This document shows, piece after piece, positions 10,900 to 23,003 of a stretch of 64,000 nucleotides of DNA; positions within the stretch are counted from its first letter, which is position 1; each line of letters starts with the position of its first letter. This DNA is from Welwitschia mirabilis (taxonomy: Eukaryota; Gnetophyta; Gnetopsida; Welwitschiales). The notes below the pieces were generated by a model that was not told where the DNA came from, did not search any database, and saw only the letters and a program-made list of their open reading frames with translations. The stretch lies in contig JBOZIK010000001.1 in assembly GCA_051453625.1 (NCBI GenBank), positions 165,554,160 to 165,618,159 on the forward strand. The letters run 5' to 3'. Made by a program: the position numbers and the translations under genes.

Positions 10900-11640
10900 T
10901 GCCTCTTCATTATTTTGTTTCTCCTCTTCTTTTACTTTCAACTTTCTATATTCCTTTAAGAAATGACCTTTTTATCAATAATAGTCACATTCCTTATTCT
11001 TCTTGTGTTCTTTTTTCATATTTGAACTTTTATTTGGATATTTTCTTATTAGGACCTCTCTCAATGGTGTGTCTAATAGCCAACAAATCTTCAATAGCCA
11101 ATTCTACATTAGTAGAATTCATTTGCTATTCCGATAAGAGAGCTGAAATCATGTCTCTAATTATATGGAATTATTTTTGTAAAGAAGCATTATGGAAACA
11201 GATTTGTAGGATGTTGAAAGAGATTTAAGAAGTATAAGATCTTAATCCACCTCTTTAATTTACACATCAATGCTTGATAGGCACCATGTTATCCCATTTA
11301 GGGCATTTAAATAATTCACTATTAACATCTCTGCCTTCGTCTTAAAGTCATAGAGCTCCAACTTTAATTGTAGCTTATTAGTTAGGAACTTGGCCATAAA
11401 CAAGCTTTCCAACTATGTTCATAGTGTGGTAGAGAAATCTTATTTTGTCACATTAACTAGCACTTAATTTGCAAGATTTCATCTAATAGTAGTTTGAACA
11501 CTTAAGTTCAAATCCTCTAGTTATTATCAGACATGCTAGTAGGCTTCTTACCTTGGAATGCCTTATGTAACCCTTGTTGAATAAGTAAATCTTTGACCTT
11601 GATCTACTACATCTCAAAGTTGTTTTCTATTGAACTTCTC
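10900..11640 (-). pseudogene. Copia gag relic
   Basis: Minus-strand frames between the PBS and integrase hold a broken CCHC-type zinc knuckle near 10960-11000 (KNKECDYY, stops, then KGHFLKE). Upstream frames carry gag-like helical segments with many stops. It once encoded the capsid and nucleocapsid polyprotein. Confidence 0.6.
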
Positions 11641-11701
11641 CACCTCAAACTTTACATTCCACACCTTGAAAACTATTCTAATAATGTCTTATGTAACTTC
11701 T

Positions 11702-11714
11702 CGCTTTGATACCA
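11702..11714 (-). other. Primer binding site of the copia element
   Basis: TGGTATCAAAGCG on the minus strand, beside the 5' LTR. It differs by one base from the usual plant copia PBS complementary to initiator Met tRNA (TGGTATCAGAGC). Confidence 0.85.
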
Positions 11715-11715
11715 A

Positions 11716-12272
11716 TCATTGTAAAAAATGTAGTTGTAGTAAAGTATGGAAGCTACCTCATATTGACTAATTGTGAAATAAAAGAATGTTGAATGTAGAA
11801 CGTGAGAAGAATAGTGGAAAACATAATGTAGAAAAATGAAGAATAAAAAGGGAAAACACACTAATATTTAGCATGGTTTAATAGTGCACATACCTACATA
11901 AACATGGAATTTGACTTTATTGTTACAAAAGGAAGAGTAAAATAGGAGAGATTACAACACAACTCTATAGTATGATAATAGTGTTTTAGCCCAAAGCTAG
12001 CTACTATTCCTGATCCAAACTAGTAAATTATAATGCTAGTAGGTCTAAGGTTGGGTTTAAATAAAGAAAACTCCAAAATAGACATGCTAAATCATTCACT
12101 ATTCTACTAAAAATCCTAGGCAAGACCATCAAATAAATATTCTTTCACATTTACTATTTTGGGTAAATGTTTTTTTTTTTGGTTATAATAATTAATAGCA
12201 AATAACTAACTTGGGGTGAGGATAAATTTAGGAAAAGGATGAAAGATCCAATTTGAGGCTCATATTAAAACA
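11716..12272 (-). repeat. 5' LTR of the copia element
   Basis: The partner of 7169-7723, with almost the same length. On the minus strand it ends next to a one-base spacer and the PBS. Its outer end is followed by the target duplication CTTAG. Confidence 0.85.
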
Positions 12273-12277
12273 CTTAG

Positions 12278-15200
12278 ATCCTTCAATTTTAGTGTATTAT
12301 TCATATTAGACAACCAAATTAAGAGCCTCTTTGCTAAACCCAAAGACCGTGTTGACCTTATGAAAAAATGGAGTATGCAAACTAGAATGTTCATGTGGAG
12401 TTACATAGATATAGTACTTGATTAATACTTTCAAATTAGGTAAAAGGAACATGAAATTGATAGTAATCACATGTGATGTAAATGATTAGCATTGGTTTAG
12501 CATCTTGAAAGTTTGAAAAATAAATACTATAAATGAGTATTTAATAGATTTAAAACTTTGAACACTACTGATAAAGACCTTTATAGAAAGATTAGAAAGA
12601 TAACTAAGTTTATGATCCATATAAATCTTTGTAATAGAAATTAAGGATTAATCATCAGCCCTTGGAAATAATGTTATTTACATTCCATTCATCCTCCTAG
12701 CTAGTTGTATCCCTAATGATGAGGAAAAATTTTCTCGAAATATTAGAACAATATTTCCACATATTTTATTTTTAAATAAGAAATGTTCATTGTTATTTCA
12801 TTTATTTAGATGCATAAGCATGTTTATTATTTATAAAGTTTTAATTTATTAATTAATATGAATTGATAATTAATGGATCTCTCATCTAAAAATCCTAATA
12901 GAATTAATTATTATGAGGATTGAACAACATGACTTAGAAAATAAACATCCATGTTATCTTTATACCATTTTAAAATCATTCTTTAGAAATCTATAAGAGG
13001 GTGTGTATTATAAAATTCAATGCAAGTAATAAGAAATAGAATATGAAATTCATGATCTAGATCTAGAAAAGTGGATGTAGAAATTTAAATAAATGGATTC
13101 TACAGTTGGCGTAGGGCATTCACAGCATACGTTGCTAATATAAAATGTAGTTGTTTTGGACTTGATAGAAATTGAGTGCTAGAATAAAAAATATTTATTC
13201 TTCAAAATGCCTTCATTAGTCACTTGGAGTTTTTTCAAACATTTAGATTTATTTAAGAACTTATTTAAGTATTTAATCATAAGATCCAATTTTTTTTAAT
13301 ATTTTAGAAATCTTTGGATTTTATGATAACGTAAAATAAAATGCAATATTTTCTTAGATGAAATTAATAAGTATGGATCTTATCCCTCTTAGAACACTTG
13401 CAACCGTGAAGCCAAATATGTAAGACTTAGATTTTTCATTTATGTTAACCTCACAGAGCAATTTGAATACAATTATGAAATTTGGTTCTAGTTGTGTAGG
13501 ACTCTAAAGCTTCTTTACATATATTTTTTTGATTTGATCACTTTTTATGAAGATATTATGATTTATTTTTGGCTAGATCTTATTCAAATTGTTAGGTCTT
13601 CATATTGACAAGTAGGACAATTACTTTTCACAAAGTAGTTTATGTTTAAAGTTCCCCAATAGCTGTTTGAAATATTTCTTATTCTTTTTAGTGGATTATT
13701 CATTTGTGTCATTAATGAAAAAAATTCACCTTTCATCCTAAAGAATAGTTTGAAATCATACACTTATTTTAAAAAGAAAATATATTTTAGAAAAGACATG
13801 GGTTTTGAAAAGAATTTTAAAAATGATAGTCCTATTAATATATTTATCAAAGAGGGAGCTATAAATGTAGGAGACCAAGATATTTTTTTCCTAAAAAGAT
13901 ATTCATCATTGATTCAAATGTTATAATGAAAAATCAAACTTCATTTCTTCTCTAAAAAATGTAGAAATAATTTTGAACCTTCATAATAAGATTTTTGAAG
14001 AAAATGTACTTCTTGAAAATATTGAACCATGTATAGATGAATATTCATAAGAAAATAATAAGGAAAAGTTAGTTATTAGATATAATAAAGATTTAATATC
14101 TTTAATCCTTTAATTATAAGAAATAGCTAAATATATTTTCAAGTGAATTGTAGATGTGAAACCAAAAAATATAGAGAAAAAAATGATTTAGTTTCTTTAA
14201 ATGTAATGGATCCTACTCAATTCTTTTTTATTGACTTATCTTTATTATAGAGTTCAAACCTTTCCTACCAAAAGTTATTGACACTAAAATATTGAATATC
14301 TAGAATAAAAAAAAGAAAACTAAAAAAATCCTATCAATCTCTTTATAAAGATCTATTATTCAAAGATGCTATTGAGGGGGGAAAAGCATAATAAAGTTTT
14401 ATTACACTAGAATTAGAATAAGTAAAAAGAGGAAAATAATATTAAGCATAGAGGAAACCATCCCTTCATGCTCCAAATAAAATTAGTTAAATCAAAACAA
14501 GGGGTTGTACTAACCCCTCAAACATATCATTAAAATGTGATATCAAAAAGAAAATTCTAATTTGCTTTTTATTTGTGAAATCAAATTATTAACCTCAAGT
14601 AGTGATGAAATTCTTTATAAGGGCTTATTCAAATATTATGTTTTTTTTTAGAATGAAGTGATAAATTAGATGGTATTTACTTATTATAGCTTCCTTATTG
14701 AAAAGAAATAGATCTTTAGAGTAATTAGCTCAGTATCAATTATAAATTTTATATGGAAATTTTTTTATTAGTTTTGGTTGGTGTTTATTACCTATTTGTT
14801 TGTAGTACAATGAACTGGATTCAAAACTATGTGGATACCTAGTATCATTCTTTGCATAAGGATATACATGTGGTAAACTTATCAAAAGTGGTACAAGATC
14901 CTAACTTGTAATGAAAATCAAACAAAATATAAAATCAATGTTTGATAATTTGATGTGAACTTTGGTTGGTAATATAAGGGAATGGATGTGCTCCAAAGGT
15001 CTAGCTTGCTTTATCCAATACTCCACCTTTACTCCAATGATTCATGCCTTCTTGAAACATCAACTTAGATCATCAAGTCATGAAGGCTCAGGCATGGTGA
15101 CATAATCTCATTCACCACATGAGTATTGGTGAATTTAATAGTTACTTGATCCTTCATAGTCCTCCATGAACATAGAAAGTAAGGACACTCATACTTAAGA

Positions 15201-15430
15201 TTTATAGCATGATAGAGACTACAACCAAAAAGTTAACTTTAAAGAATTTACTCAGTCTTAAGAGTCTAAATGATTTAGTCTTGACTAAGAACAATAGTAT
15301 CATGTTAATGTTCATTAGAAATCGAAGAATGAATAACTACTTTAATAAACAAGAAATAGTTTTACCTAAAGATTACTAGTACTACATCAATGTGAACTAA
15401 TAATAAAATAATAAAAAACTAATCCTATAT
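12278..15430. other. Non-coding, AT-rich DNA without a recognised gene
   Basis: No open frame of note and no conserved TE domain could be read on either strand. Short stretches near 14.3 kb have the helical, Lys-rich look of decayed retroelement code, but nothing identifies them. Confidence 0.45.
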
Positions 15431-15439
15431 TAAAATTAA

Positions 15440-15960
15440 AAATATACATTAATCAATGAAGGGAGGTGAAGTTGAATTGACTCCTCAACTAGCCTTGGAA
15501 CAAATACACCCCTAAGAGAGGTGCTTAGAAGGACACGATGTCCTAACACTTAAACTCTTCCCACCACATTTTTGCCAACTAATTACAATGAGGAATTAAG
15601 GCCTTTCATAATTGAGGGAAGGTTTGGAGAGCTTTATTATGATGTGGTTGGTGGGGGTTACATAAGGGAGGTTACACTTTTTGGGCTGTTACAAGAAGGA
15701 TGAGGTTACAATTATTTTGGCATGTAGCCTTAATAGATAATTATTTGTCTTCTAATGCAAGAGAGGTAATGACATGCTTTTTAACTAATGATGCAACTAC
15801 CAATGAATGACATGTCATGTGTCCTCCACCTAATTAGCCTTGTTGCTGCCACATGCCCCTACGACATGTCATTTTACACCTCCATCATGTGTCATCAAAT
15901 TTGGAGGTTTATTCTAATTTAACATTTGACTCAGTCCACAAAATTAATATGATGAACTTC
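15440..15960. repeat. Less AT-rich block of LTR-like character
   Basis: About 500 bp of more mixed composition, with repeated CATGTCAT and CATGTGTC words (GACATGTCATGTGTCC near 15810, GACATGTCATTTTACA near 15865, CATGTGTCATC near 15888). The style recalls plant LTR sequence, but no partner copy, PBS or coding region was found. Confidence 0.3.
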
Positions 15961-17099
15961 CCAAAAAGATGCAAGAATGTAAGATTTAATTGATTCTTCC
16001 TCAAAAGACTAGCAGCGCGAGTGACTTAGATGACAACACTAGCATTTTCTATTAGAATTTTTTTGTTTTGTATAACATCTACCAGTAGGTAGCAATAAAC
16101 CTGAAAATGTTATGAGATATTTCATAATTTCATACAACATAATCAAAAGGGTATAATACATAATTTTATAATAAAATGATGGATTTCATGTCTTTCCCTA
16201 TATAAAATTGATCAAATATACTTGCTTGGAATGTTAATGTTTACATGTAAACATCGCCCATTATATACAGATAAAATGAAAGAATTTTAAAACTTTTATT
16301 ATTAAAATCTATCAACTTTTTTTTTTATTTTAATTAGTTTTGATTTCAATGCTATTCATTTTGAAAATAAAGAAAAGGATGGGAAATCTTAGTTTTCTTT
16401 TAACTGGAAAAAAGAAAGGTATAAATGATTTTTGTTTTATGGAAATTATTATAAAAATTTCTACTTGAAGAAATAGAAGTTATGATTCAAATTTAATTCT
16501 TGAAAAGTTGGATAGTTTTCTAGTGAATATTTCTTGCCTTTTAGCTTGTTTAAATTGTTGAAATCAAACTAGTACTCTTATTATTCTAGATCATTATCTA
16601 ATTATTCTTTAAACTCACACTAATCAAAATAGGTACTGATTTTCTATATGGATGAATGGTTGTTTCCAAATTTATAATTTGAAACAAAAAAAATAAAAGA
16701 CTCAAAGCAATTTTAAGTATAATAGAAGTTAATTCATATCAAGGGATACATATAATTCTAGTATAGCTATTATATGTTAAATTGAAAAAAAATCAAAAGG
16801 ATGATTTAATTTGTTAAATTTAGCAACCTAAAAGATATTTAGGAATATGATTGGATACACAATTTTGATAATTAAAAAAAAAATGCATTGTGATCTTTAT
16901 ATTTTACAAAAATGAAAGTCATATTACTAGTAATAAAGGGTAAAAATTTAGTGGATTAAAGAAGAAAATGAAAATTCTAGAATTTTTTTCACATGTATGC
17001 TATAAACTGAAAAAGCTTTAATCCAATTCTTTATGCTAAATAAAATTGACTTTTTTTATTCTGATAATATGGATAAAACTGCTATAGCATATTAAAACG

Positions 17100-18800
17100 A
17101 TTTGTTAGCAAATTCCAAACAAATAAATATGAATAGCATTAATAAGGTTGTTTCTCCTATAAATAGACATTTAGAAGATGCTAAATTGAATTTCCTTTAA
17201 AAACAACTTCCTATTGAAGAGATTAAGGAAGTTTTATTTAAAATGCATCCTAATAAATCTATAGGTCAGAGTGGTTTTACTATTAATTTTTTTCAACACT
17301 ATTGAGGTAATATTAACAATGATGTTTTATGTTCCTCTTTAGAGTCTTAGAATTTGGGATATATTTTGATGGATTTTCCTTTTACTTAGGCAGCTTTACT
17401 TTTAAAGAAACAAACGCTGATAATATGTGTTTAGATCAATAAGCTTAGGTAATATTACCTACAATATAATGTTAAAAGTCCTGATAGAAAGATTGAAAAT
17501 TATTCTTCCACTATTGATCTTAGCTTTGTAAGAAGATTCCTAAAGAAAAGACATATTTTAGATTAAATAATTTTGGTTTATGAAATCTTCCACTTTACTA
17601 GTAAATAGAAAAATACTTAATGTGGATTTAAATTAGATAGTAAAGTGTATGAAAGAGTGAATTCCTTTTGTTTTGAAACATTGATTAAATTATTAGTTTT
17701 TCTAAATGATAGTAGAAATTATTAAAAGTTCTTATACTTCTTCATATATTTCTATTATATTAAATGGTGATTTGCATAGACATTTTAATAGAAAAAATGA
17801 TACATAACAAGGTGATAAGTTATTTTCATTTCTTTTTCTTTTTGTTGTTAGGGTTTTGGGAGCAATGGTTTATAAGGATTAAAGAATAACTTTCTGATAG
17901 ACATTGAATCTGTATAAGGTATTCCTAATTTAAGTCGCATTCAATATATGGATGATAGTATTATATTCTGTAAAAAGGACAACAAAGAATTTTAAAAGTA
18001 TTTAAGATATTTTAAAAATATTTTCTACAACTTCTTATTTAATTATTAATTTTTAGAAAAGTGTGGCTTATATTTTTAACATGTATTAGAGACACATTTA
18101 GGAAATGCAAGGAATTCTAAATCGTGTAACTGTAGCTTGCTTAGGAAATATATAATTGTTTCTCTTTGTATAGAAAAGATTGAATTAAAAATTATAGAGT
18201 AATATTGTTAGTAATATAACAATAAGATTAGTAGAATGAAACGGTAAATTTCATTCTCTTGTAGGAAGATCGCATTTCATTTGAAGTTGTCTTCAATCCT
18301 TAACAATTTATTAAATGTCTTATGTTTGGACTTTGAAAGAAGTTGTCAAGAAAATAAAAAATATATAAATAAATCTTTTATAAGAAAGCACTAATGGTAA
18401 AAAGTATATTGGTTTAAAATATTAGGATTATTTATGCAAATAATGAAAATAAGATGGTTTCAATTTAAAAAGGATTCATGAGTTAAATGGATTCAAGTGT
18501 TAAATTCTTTCATATTTGAATTACTAAAAATATTTCTTTGTTGGTCCATATATTATTTAAAGAGATTAATTAAAGATTTATACATGTTTAGATACCAATG
18601 GAAATTAGAAATGACAAGGTGATAATAATTTAAAATCTTTAGAAGGTTATAATCCTTTGCATAGTTATCCTCTAAATAAGAAAGAAACTAGATGGAATAA
18701 AATGGGAACTAGTCCAAAGTTTAGCTTCTTATTTTCTCTAACATAATCAGATAAATTATATTTTTGAAAAAATCTTTGAAAATGTGATTGAAAAATTACA
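17100..18800 (+). pseudogene. LINE (L1-type) reverse transcriptase relic
   Basis: The plus strand reads LPIEEIKEVLFKMHPNKS near 17205, then GFTINFFQHY, the opening block of L1-type plant LINE polymerases. IQYMDDSIIFCKK near 17940 is the catalytic box, with the usual ADD changed to MDD. A later segment (about 18180-18330) resembles the connection region after RT. All frames are interrupted many times, and no endonuclease could be read upstream. Confidence 0.75.
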
Positions 18801-18849
18801 AGTTACTACTACTTTTACAAAAATGAAGTAAGAATCCTCTAAATGCTTT

Positions 18850-20026
18850 ATTCGTTATATACAAATAAGAAAAGTTTAGGATTTCATTTTTTTTAAAAAT
18901 GAGAAAGTAGCATGTGATTCTTTTAAACAATGTTGAACACTTAGCTAAATAATGGCATTAACCTATAGGTGAATAGGATATGAATATTAGTTTTTTTTTT
19001 CCATTTACTTTTGCATGTGTTATAATAGCATTGAAGAGAGAATAATTTAAAACAATTTAGAAAGAAAGAACATCATATTCAATTTATTTGCTATTTAATT
19101 GTTAATAGATAAGGAAAAAAGTCTATAATTAAAAATGAAATTTCATTTTGAAATGTCAAAGTTATTATTCCAATTTCTTGTCCCTTCTTTCTTGGATAGT
19201 TTTCCATGGTAAAGGAGTTAGGAAAAAAAACCTCTATCATGCAAATACGATCATGCCTTATTTTTTCTTCTAATCTATAGGCTTATAGAATTTTTTTAAG
19301 GACAGATCCTTATACTTTTAGAAAATGTCTAAAAGAAAGAGACTGATTAAGAATCAAGAGGAAAAATTGGATGTAGTACTACTTCGCATCTAGTATAACT
19401 TCTATTTTGAAGAGCTAAAACTCTTATCATTAGTTATGCACTAGCTAATTTATAACTTATTTCTTCTAAAAATTCATTCTTTAATTATTAATGAAGAATG
19501 ACTAAATAAATAACATAAACAATTCATGTAAGACTAATTAAAGTTAATAACCTAAAAGTAAAAGTTTTCATAATTAAATTAAAAAATAATGTTTTCTATC
19601 TTAATTTAACATAATTAGTAGCTATAAAATAGTTATGTTAACACTTGAAGACAAGAACAAAATAAAAGGCCTTAAATTAAATTATTCAATTTAGAAAAAG
19701 CCAAGAAAATTTTGAGTCTATTGAAATACATATACAACTGAATAATGGTTAATAAATATGTTTAAAAATCAAACCAATTTAACTACTAGTAAAGTATAAA
19801 ATCTCAAATGGGAATCCAACCACTTGTTAAAGAAAATCTAGTGAATACATTATTAATTAATTTCTATAAGAAGTTAATTATTAAAATAAGGTAGAAAATC
19901 ATAAAGATCTATGTAAGATACTAAACTTAAGTAAAGGGAAAGAAGGGATGGGGAAGAAAAAGAAAGGGATAGAGGTGGAGGAAGGAAAAGGGAGAGATCT
20001 ATAGAAATGAAAGAAAGAAGGGAAGA

Positions 20027-20030
<4 letters not shown>
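18850..20030. other. AT-rich DNA without a recognised gene
   Basis: No supported coding frame. This probably holds the 3' end of the LINE relic and the flank of the GA microsatellite. Confidence 0.4.
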
Positions 20031-20065
<35 letters not shown>

Positions 20066-20237
20066 TAGAGAGAGAGATAGAGAGAGAGACAAATAAAAAA
20101 AAAAAAAATAAAAAAAAAAAAAATAAAAAAAAAAAAANNNNNNNNNNNNNNNNNNNNNNNNNNNNNNNNNNNNNNNNNNNNNNNNNNNNNNNNNNNNNNN
20201 NNNNNNNNNNNNNNNNNNNNNNNNNNNNNNNNNNNNN

Positions 20238-20284
<47 letters not shown>
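20031..20284. repeat. GA microsatellite and A-rich run, interrupted by a gap
   Basis: (GA)n with GATA variants up to about 20091, then A-rich sequence with regular single T, then 100 N (20138-20237), then pure (GA)n to 20284. The assembly probably broke on the repeat. A minus-strand Ser-Leu open frame across it is an artefact. Confidence 0.95.
20138..20237. other. Assembly gap of 100 N
   Basis: Sits inside the GA and A-rich repeat; the length is probably nominal. Confidence 0.98.
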
Positions 20285-20289
<5 letters not shown>

Positions 20290-21300
20290 GCACTAATATA
20301 TTGAAAAAACTAATTTTATAAGATTTTAGTATAATAATTAACTACAAAAATGGAGATACAATATTTTATAATATATTGAAAGAAATAATCTTACAAGATT
20401 TTATTGTTAAGAATTAACTAAGTTAAACCTAGTAGAAGTAAGTGGAGAATAAGTGTTAGATTCAATTTAAATTCAAGCATGCATGTCTTTTATTAGTATA
20501 ATGTAAGTTTTAATTAAGTTTTCTATTAATTTGATTAATTTATATTGAATTTTTAGAGCGAGTAACCAAGAAACTAAATTATAAAGCATAAATAATTGTC
20601 AATTCATTTTACTGTGTAAAAAGAAATGAATCAATGAAGATTATGCTAACAAAATTAGAAATCTAGTGTAAAAATTAAGAATATCTTATGAATAATATTA
20701 GAATAATTAAAAGAAAAACAAATAAATTCTAAAATAAAATTCAACTTTTACTATATAAAAATTATTACTAATAGAAATTATTGGTAATGATAAGGAATTA
20801 AATCAACGCTCAATTAGAATTTAGTCTTGATTAATGAGCAAACATGCATTGGAAAAACTAGATCATGATCTTAGAGTTTAGCATTAATTTCCAATTGTAA
20901 CAAAACATTTTACAAGTAAAATATTGGAGTATAAGACATCTATACAAAAAATGAAGGTATGAAGTTTATAAGATTTAAGCATATTATTTCACCCAGACTA
21001 ATTATGAATTGTGTAAGAATATATGATATTACATTACTGCTTGGATTTTTCTATCATATTTAAGTCATGGTAACATTGAAATACATGTAAAAAAATTATA
21101 TCTATAATTTCCTAACTTAGCATTCTTGAAAATATAATGACACTATAATTATTAAATAATGTACTAATAATTTATGATAACTCTAAACTTATTCTTGACA
21201 TTTATTTTTCTAATTTTAAAATATTAAATATGATGGAAGATTATGCTAAAAAACAAAGTACATAAATCTCTTTAAAATAATGATTTTGACGCTAAAAACT
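20285..21300. other. AT-rich DNA without a recognised gene
   Basis: Nothing supported on either strand. The L1-type LINE downstream may begin near 21300. Confidence 0.4.
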
Positions 21301-21606
21301 ATTTAATTTGATTTGACGAAATTTGTCAGGAGAGAAATGCGTGAAGCTTAAGAATGGAGTTTCCAAAGTTTGAAAGGTGGAGCTAGGATTTACATAGGAG
21401 GTGCCCATCAGACACAATGTGCACTACTAGATGTGTTTTTAGGTCAAGCACGGATGCTAAGTAGGAGTGTGCCACTCTAATTTTTCCTTTTCAAACACTA
21501 AATAGGGAGTTTGGAGTTGTTGTTATCTATGAAGTAAGTGTCCTAGTTCTTACAAGGAAACACTTTAGTTTCCTCCATGCCTGACTAGGTATGTAATGAA
21601 GTAGAC

Positions 21607-22180
21607 TTGAAGTTTTATTTTTGTCTTTTAGGTTGTTTTATTTCTATTGGACATCATCCATGTTTGGATCTGATAAGGGCTTGGGTTAACTTAAAATGGA
21701 AGGAAGTATCAATTGAAGTTATGGCTCTATCTGAAGGTCTTTTACTTTTTCATTTTCTTTGGAATTTAGATAAAGACAAAATCCTAGTTGAGGGGCAGTG
21801 GTTCTTTGGAACTTAGGGTCTTCTCCTAGCTTTTTAGAAACCTAGGGCCTAATGTGATTAGAACTTGTATGATAATGTATGAGTTTAAATTAAAATCTGT
21901 AAACTCCTAATTGAATTTTCAAAGGGGTCATTAGTGGAACAAGTAGAAAAGAACTTTAAAAAACTAATAAGAATAGACTGTACCATGGTAAAGGCATATT
22001 ACTTAATCTTAGTAAGATTCTTTGTATGGAGTATATTTACAAACATAGATAAAGTTAAGTAAGTGTAATTTGGATTAAATTGGGGATAAAAAACCTTGAC
22101 AGTGAAATATGAAAATATACTGCCCTCCTATAAGTGTTGTAGAAGCTATGGGCACTTAGAAAGATTTTATAGACTTGAAA
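21607..22180 (+). pseudogene. LINE ORF1-like region: DUF4283-like domain and zinc knuckle
   Basis: A 69-codon frame (21607-21816) reads RAWVNLKWKEVSIEVMALS then LLLFHFLWNLDKDKIL and GQWFFG. This is the pattern of the DUF4283 fold found in proteins tied to plant L1 elements. About 300 bp on, YKCCRSYGHLERFY (near 22127-22170) is a CCHC knuckle whose last Cys has become Tyr. The product would have bound LINE RNA. Stops separate the two parts. Confidence 0.65.
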
Positions 22181-22697
22181 AAAGCAAATGTTCTTTTTGT
22201 ACTAGGGAATTACACAACTAAAAAGACTAAAGAAGGAGAATTTCTTGTGCATTCTATGAAAAACCAGACCACATGAAAATTGAATGCATATTAAGAAAAA
22301 ATTAAAAAAGGTAAAAAAGAACAAATGGAGAAACAGAAGGAACAAAAATCAGTGATAAATAACAATAATAGATTTAAAGACCTTAGACTCCAAAAGACCC
22401 ATAGTGTGAAGATCAAGAAGATACTAAAATAGAAAAGAAGATGAATAACATTCCAAGTTTTATGTAGAAGGATGAGACTACCCCATCATAGGGAAGTCCA
22501 ATAGAAAAATTATGGAAGATGAAGTCAAGGAGGAAGTTTCACCTTCAATCAAAGGACATGACTTGAATAATACAAAAGTAAGATCCATAAATTAGAAAAA
22601 AATAAATAGAGAGATGGAAATAAACTCAGAAAATGAATCCCAAGGCACTCTAAAAGATGCAGTTAAAAAGCATAACAATCACAAAAAAAACTATGAT

Positions 22698-23003
22698 GAA
22701 TATTCTCTCATGAAACATAAGGGGGGTGTGGGTTTCCTATAAAAGAAAATGCCTTCATATTTTAACATAGTGACATGTAGACCTGTTCTATACTTAGGAA
22801 ATCAAACTTCTAGCTTTCAAAAATTGTAGCTTTCCCCATAATTGGAAGACTTTATATGTAGTAGGTTTAGGAAGAGCAATGGGGTTGTTGGTAGCTAGTA
22901 GAATACCCTTCAAAATTATTGATCATAAGAAATGGTATATTAATGTTACTTTAAAAGATTTAATTATAACCAACTATTATGGTCCATAAAAGCATAATAA
23001 TCA
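22698..23003 (+). pseudogene. LINE endonuclease, N-terminal part
   Basis: Reads MNILS, stop, NIRGV at the start (Trp of the usual SWNIRG lost to TGA), then VVGLGRAMGLLVASRIPF and IITNYYGP in shifted frames. These are the first blocks of the APE-type endonuclease of plant L1 elements, used to nick the target DNA. The frame is cut by the insertion at about 23004. Confidence 0.75.

Larger units (their letters stand above)
7169..12272 (-). mobile_element. Ty1/copia LTR retrotransposon, complete but inactive
   Basis: Two LTRs in direct orientation (7169-7723 and 11716-12272, about 555 bp each) flank a minus-strand internal region in the copia order: PBS, gag with zinc knuckle, integrase, reverse transcriptase, RNase H. 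The 5-bp CTTAG lies on both sides (7164-7168 and 12273-12277), a perfect target duplication that fixes the ends. The PBS TGGTATCAAAGCG matches initiator Met tRNA with a single change. Every domain carries stops or frameshifts, so it cannot code for its own movement. The LTRs differ at many positions, so the insertion is old. Confidence 0.92.

Noticed and set aside
19874-20293. 139-codon minus-strand frame rich in Ser and Leu
   Set aside because: It is the translation of the GA microsatellite, the A-rich run and 100 N.
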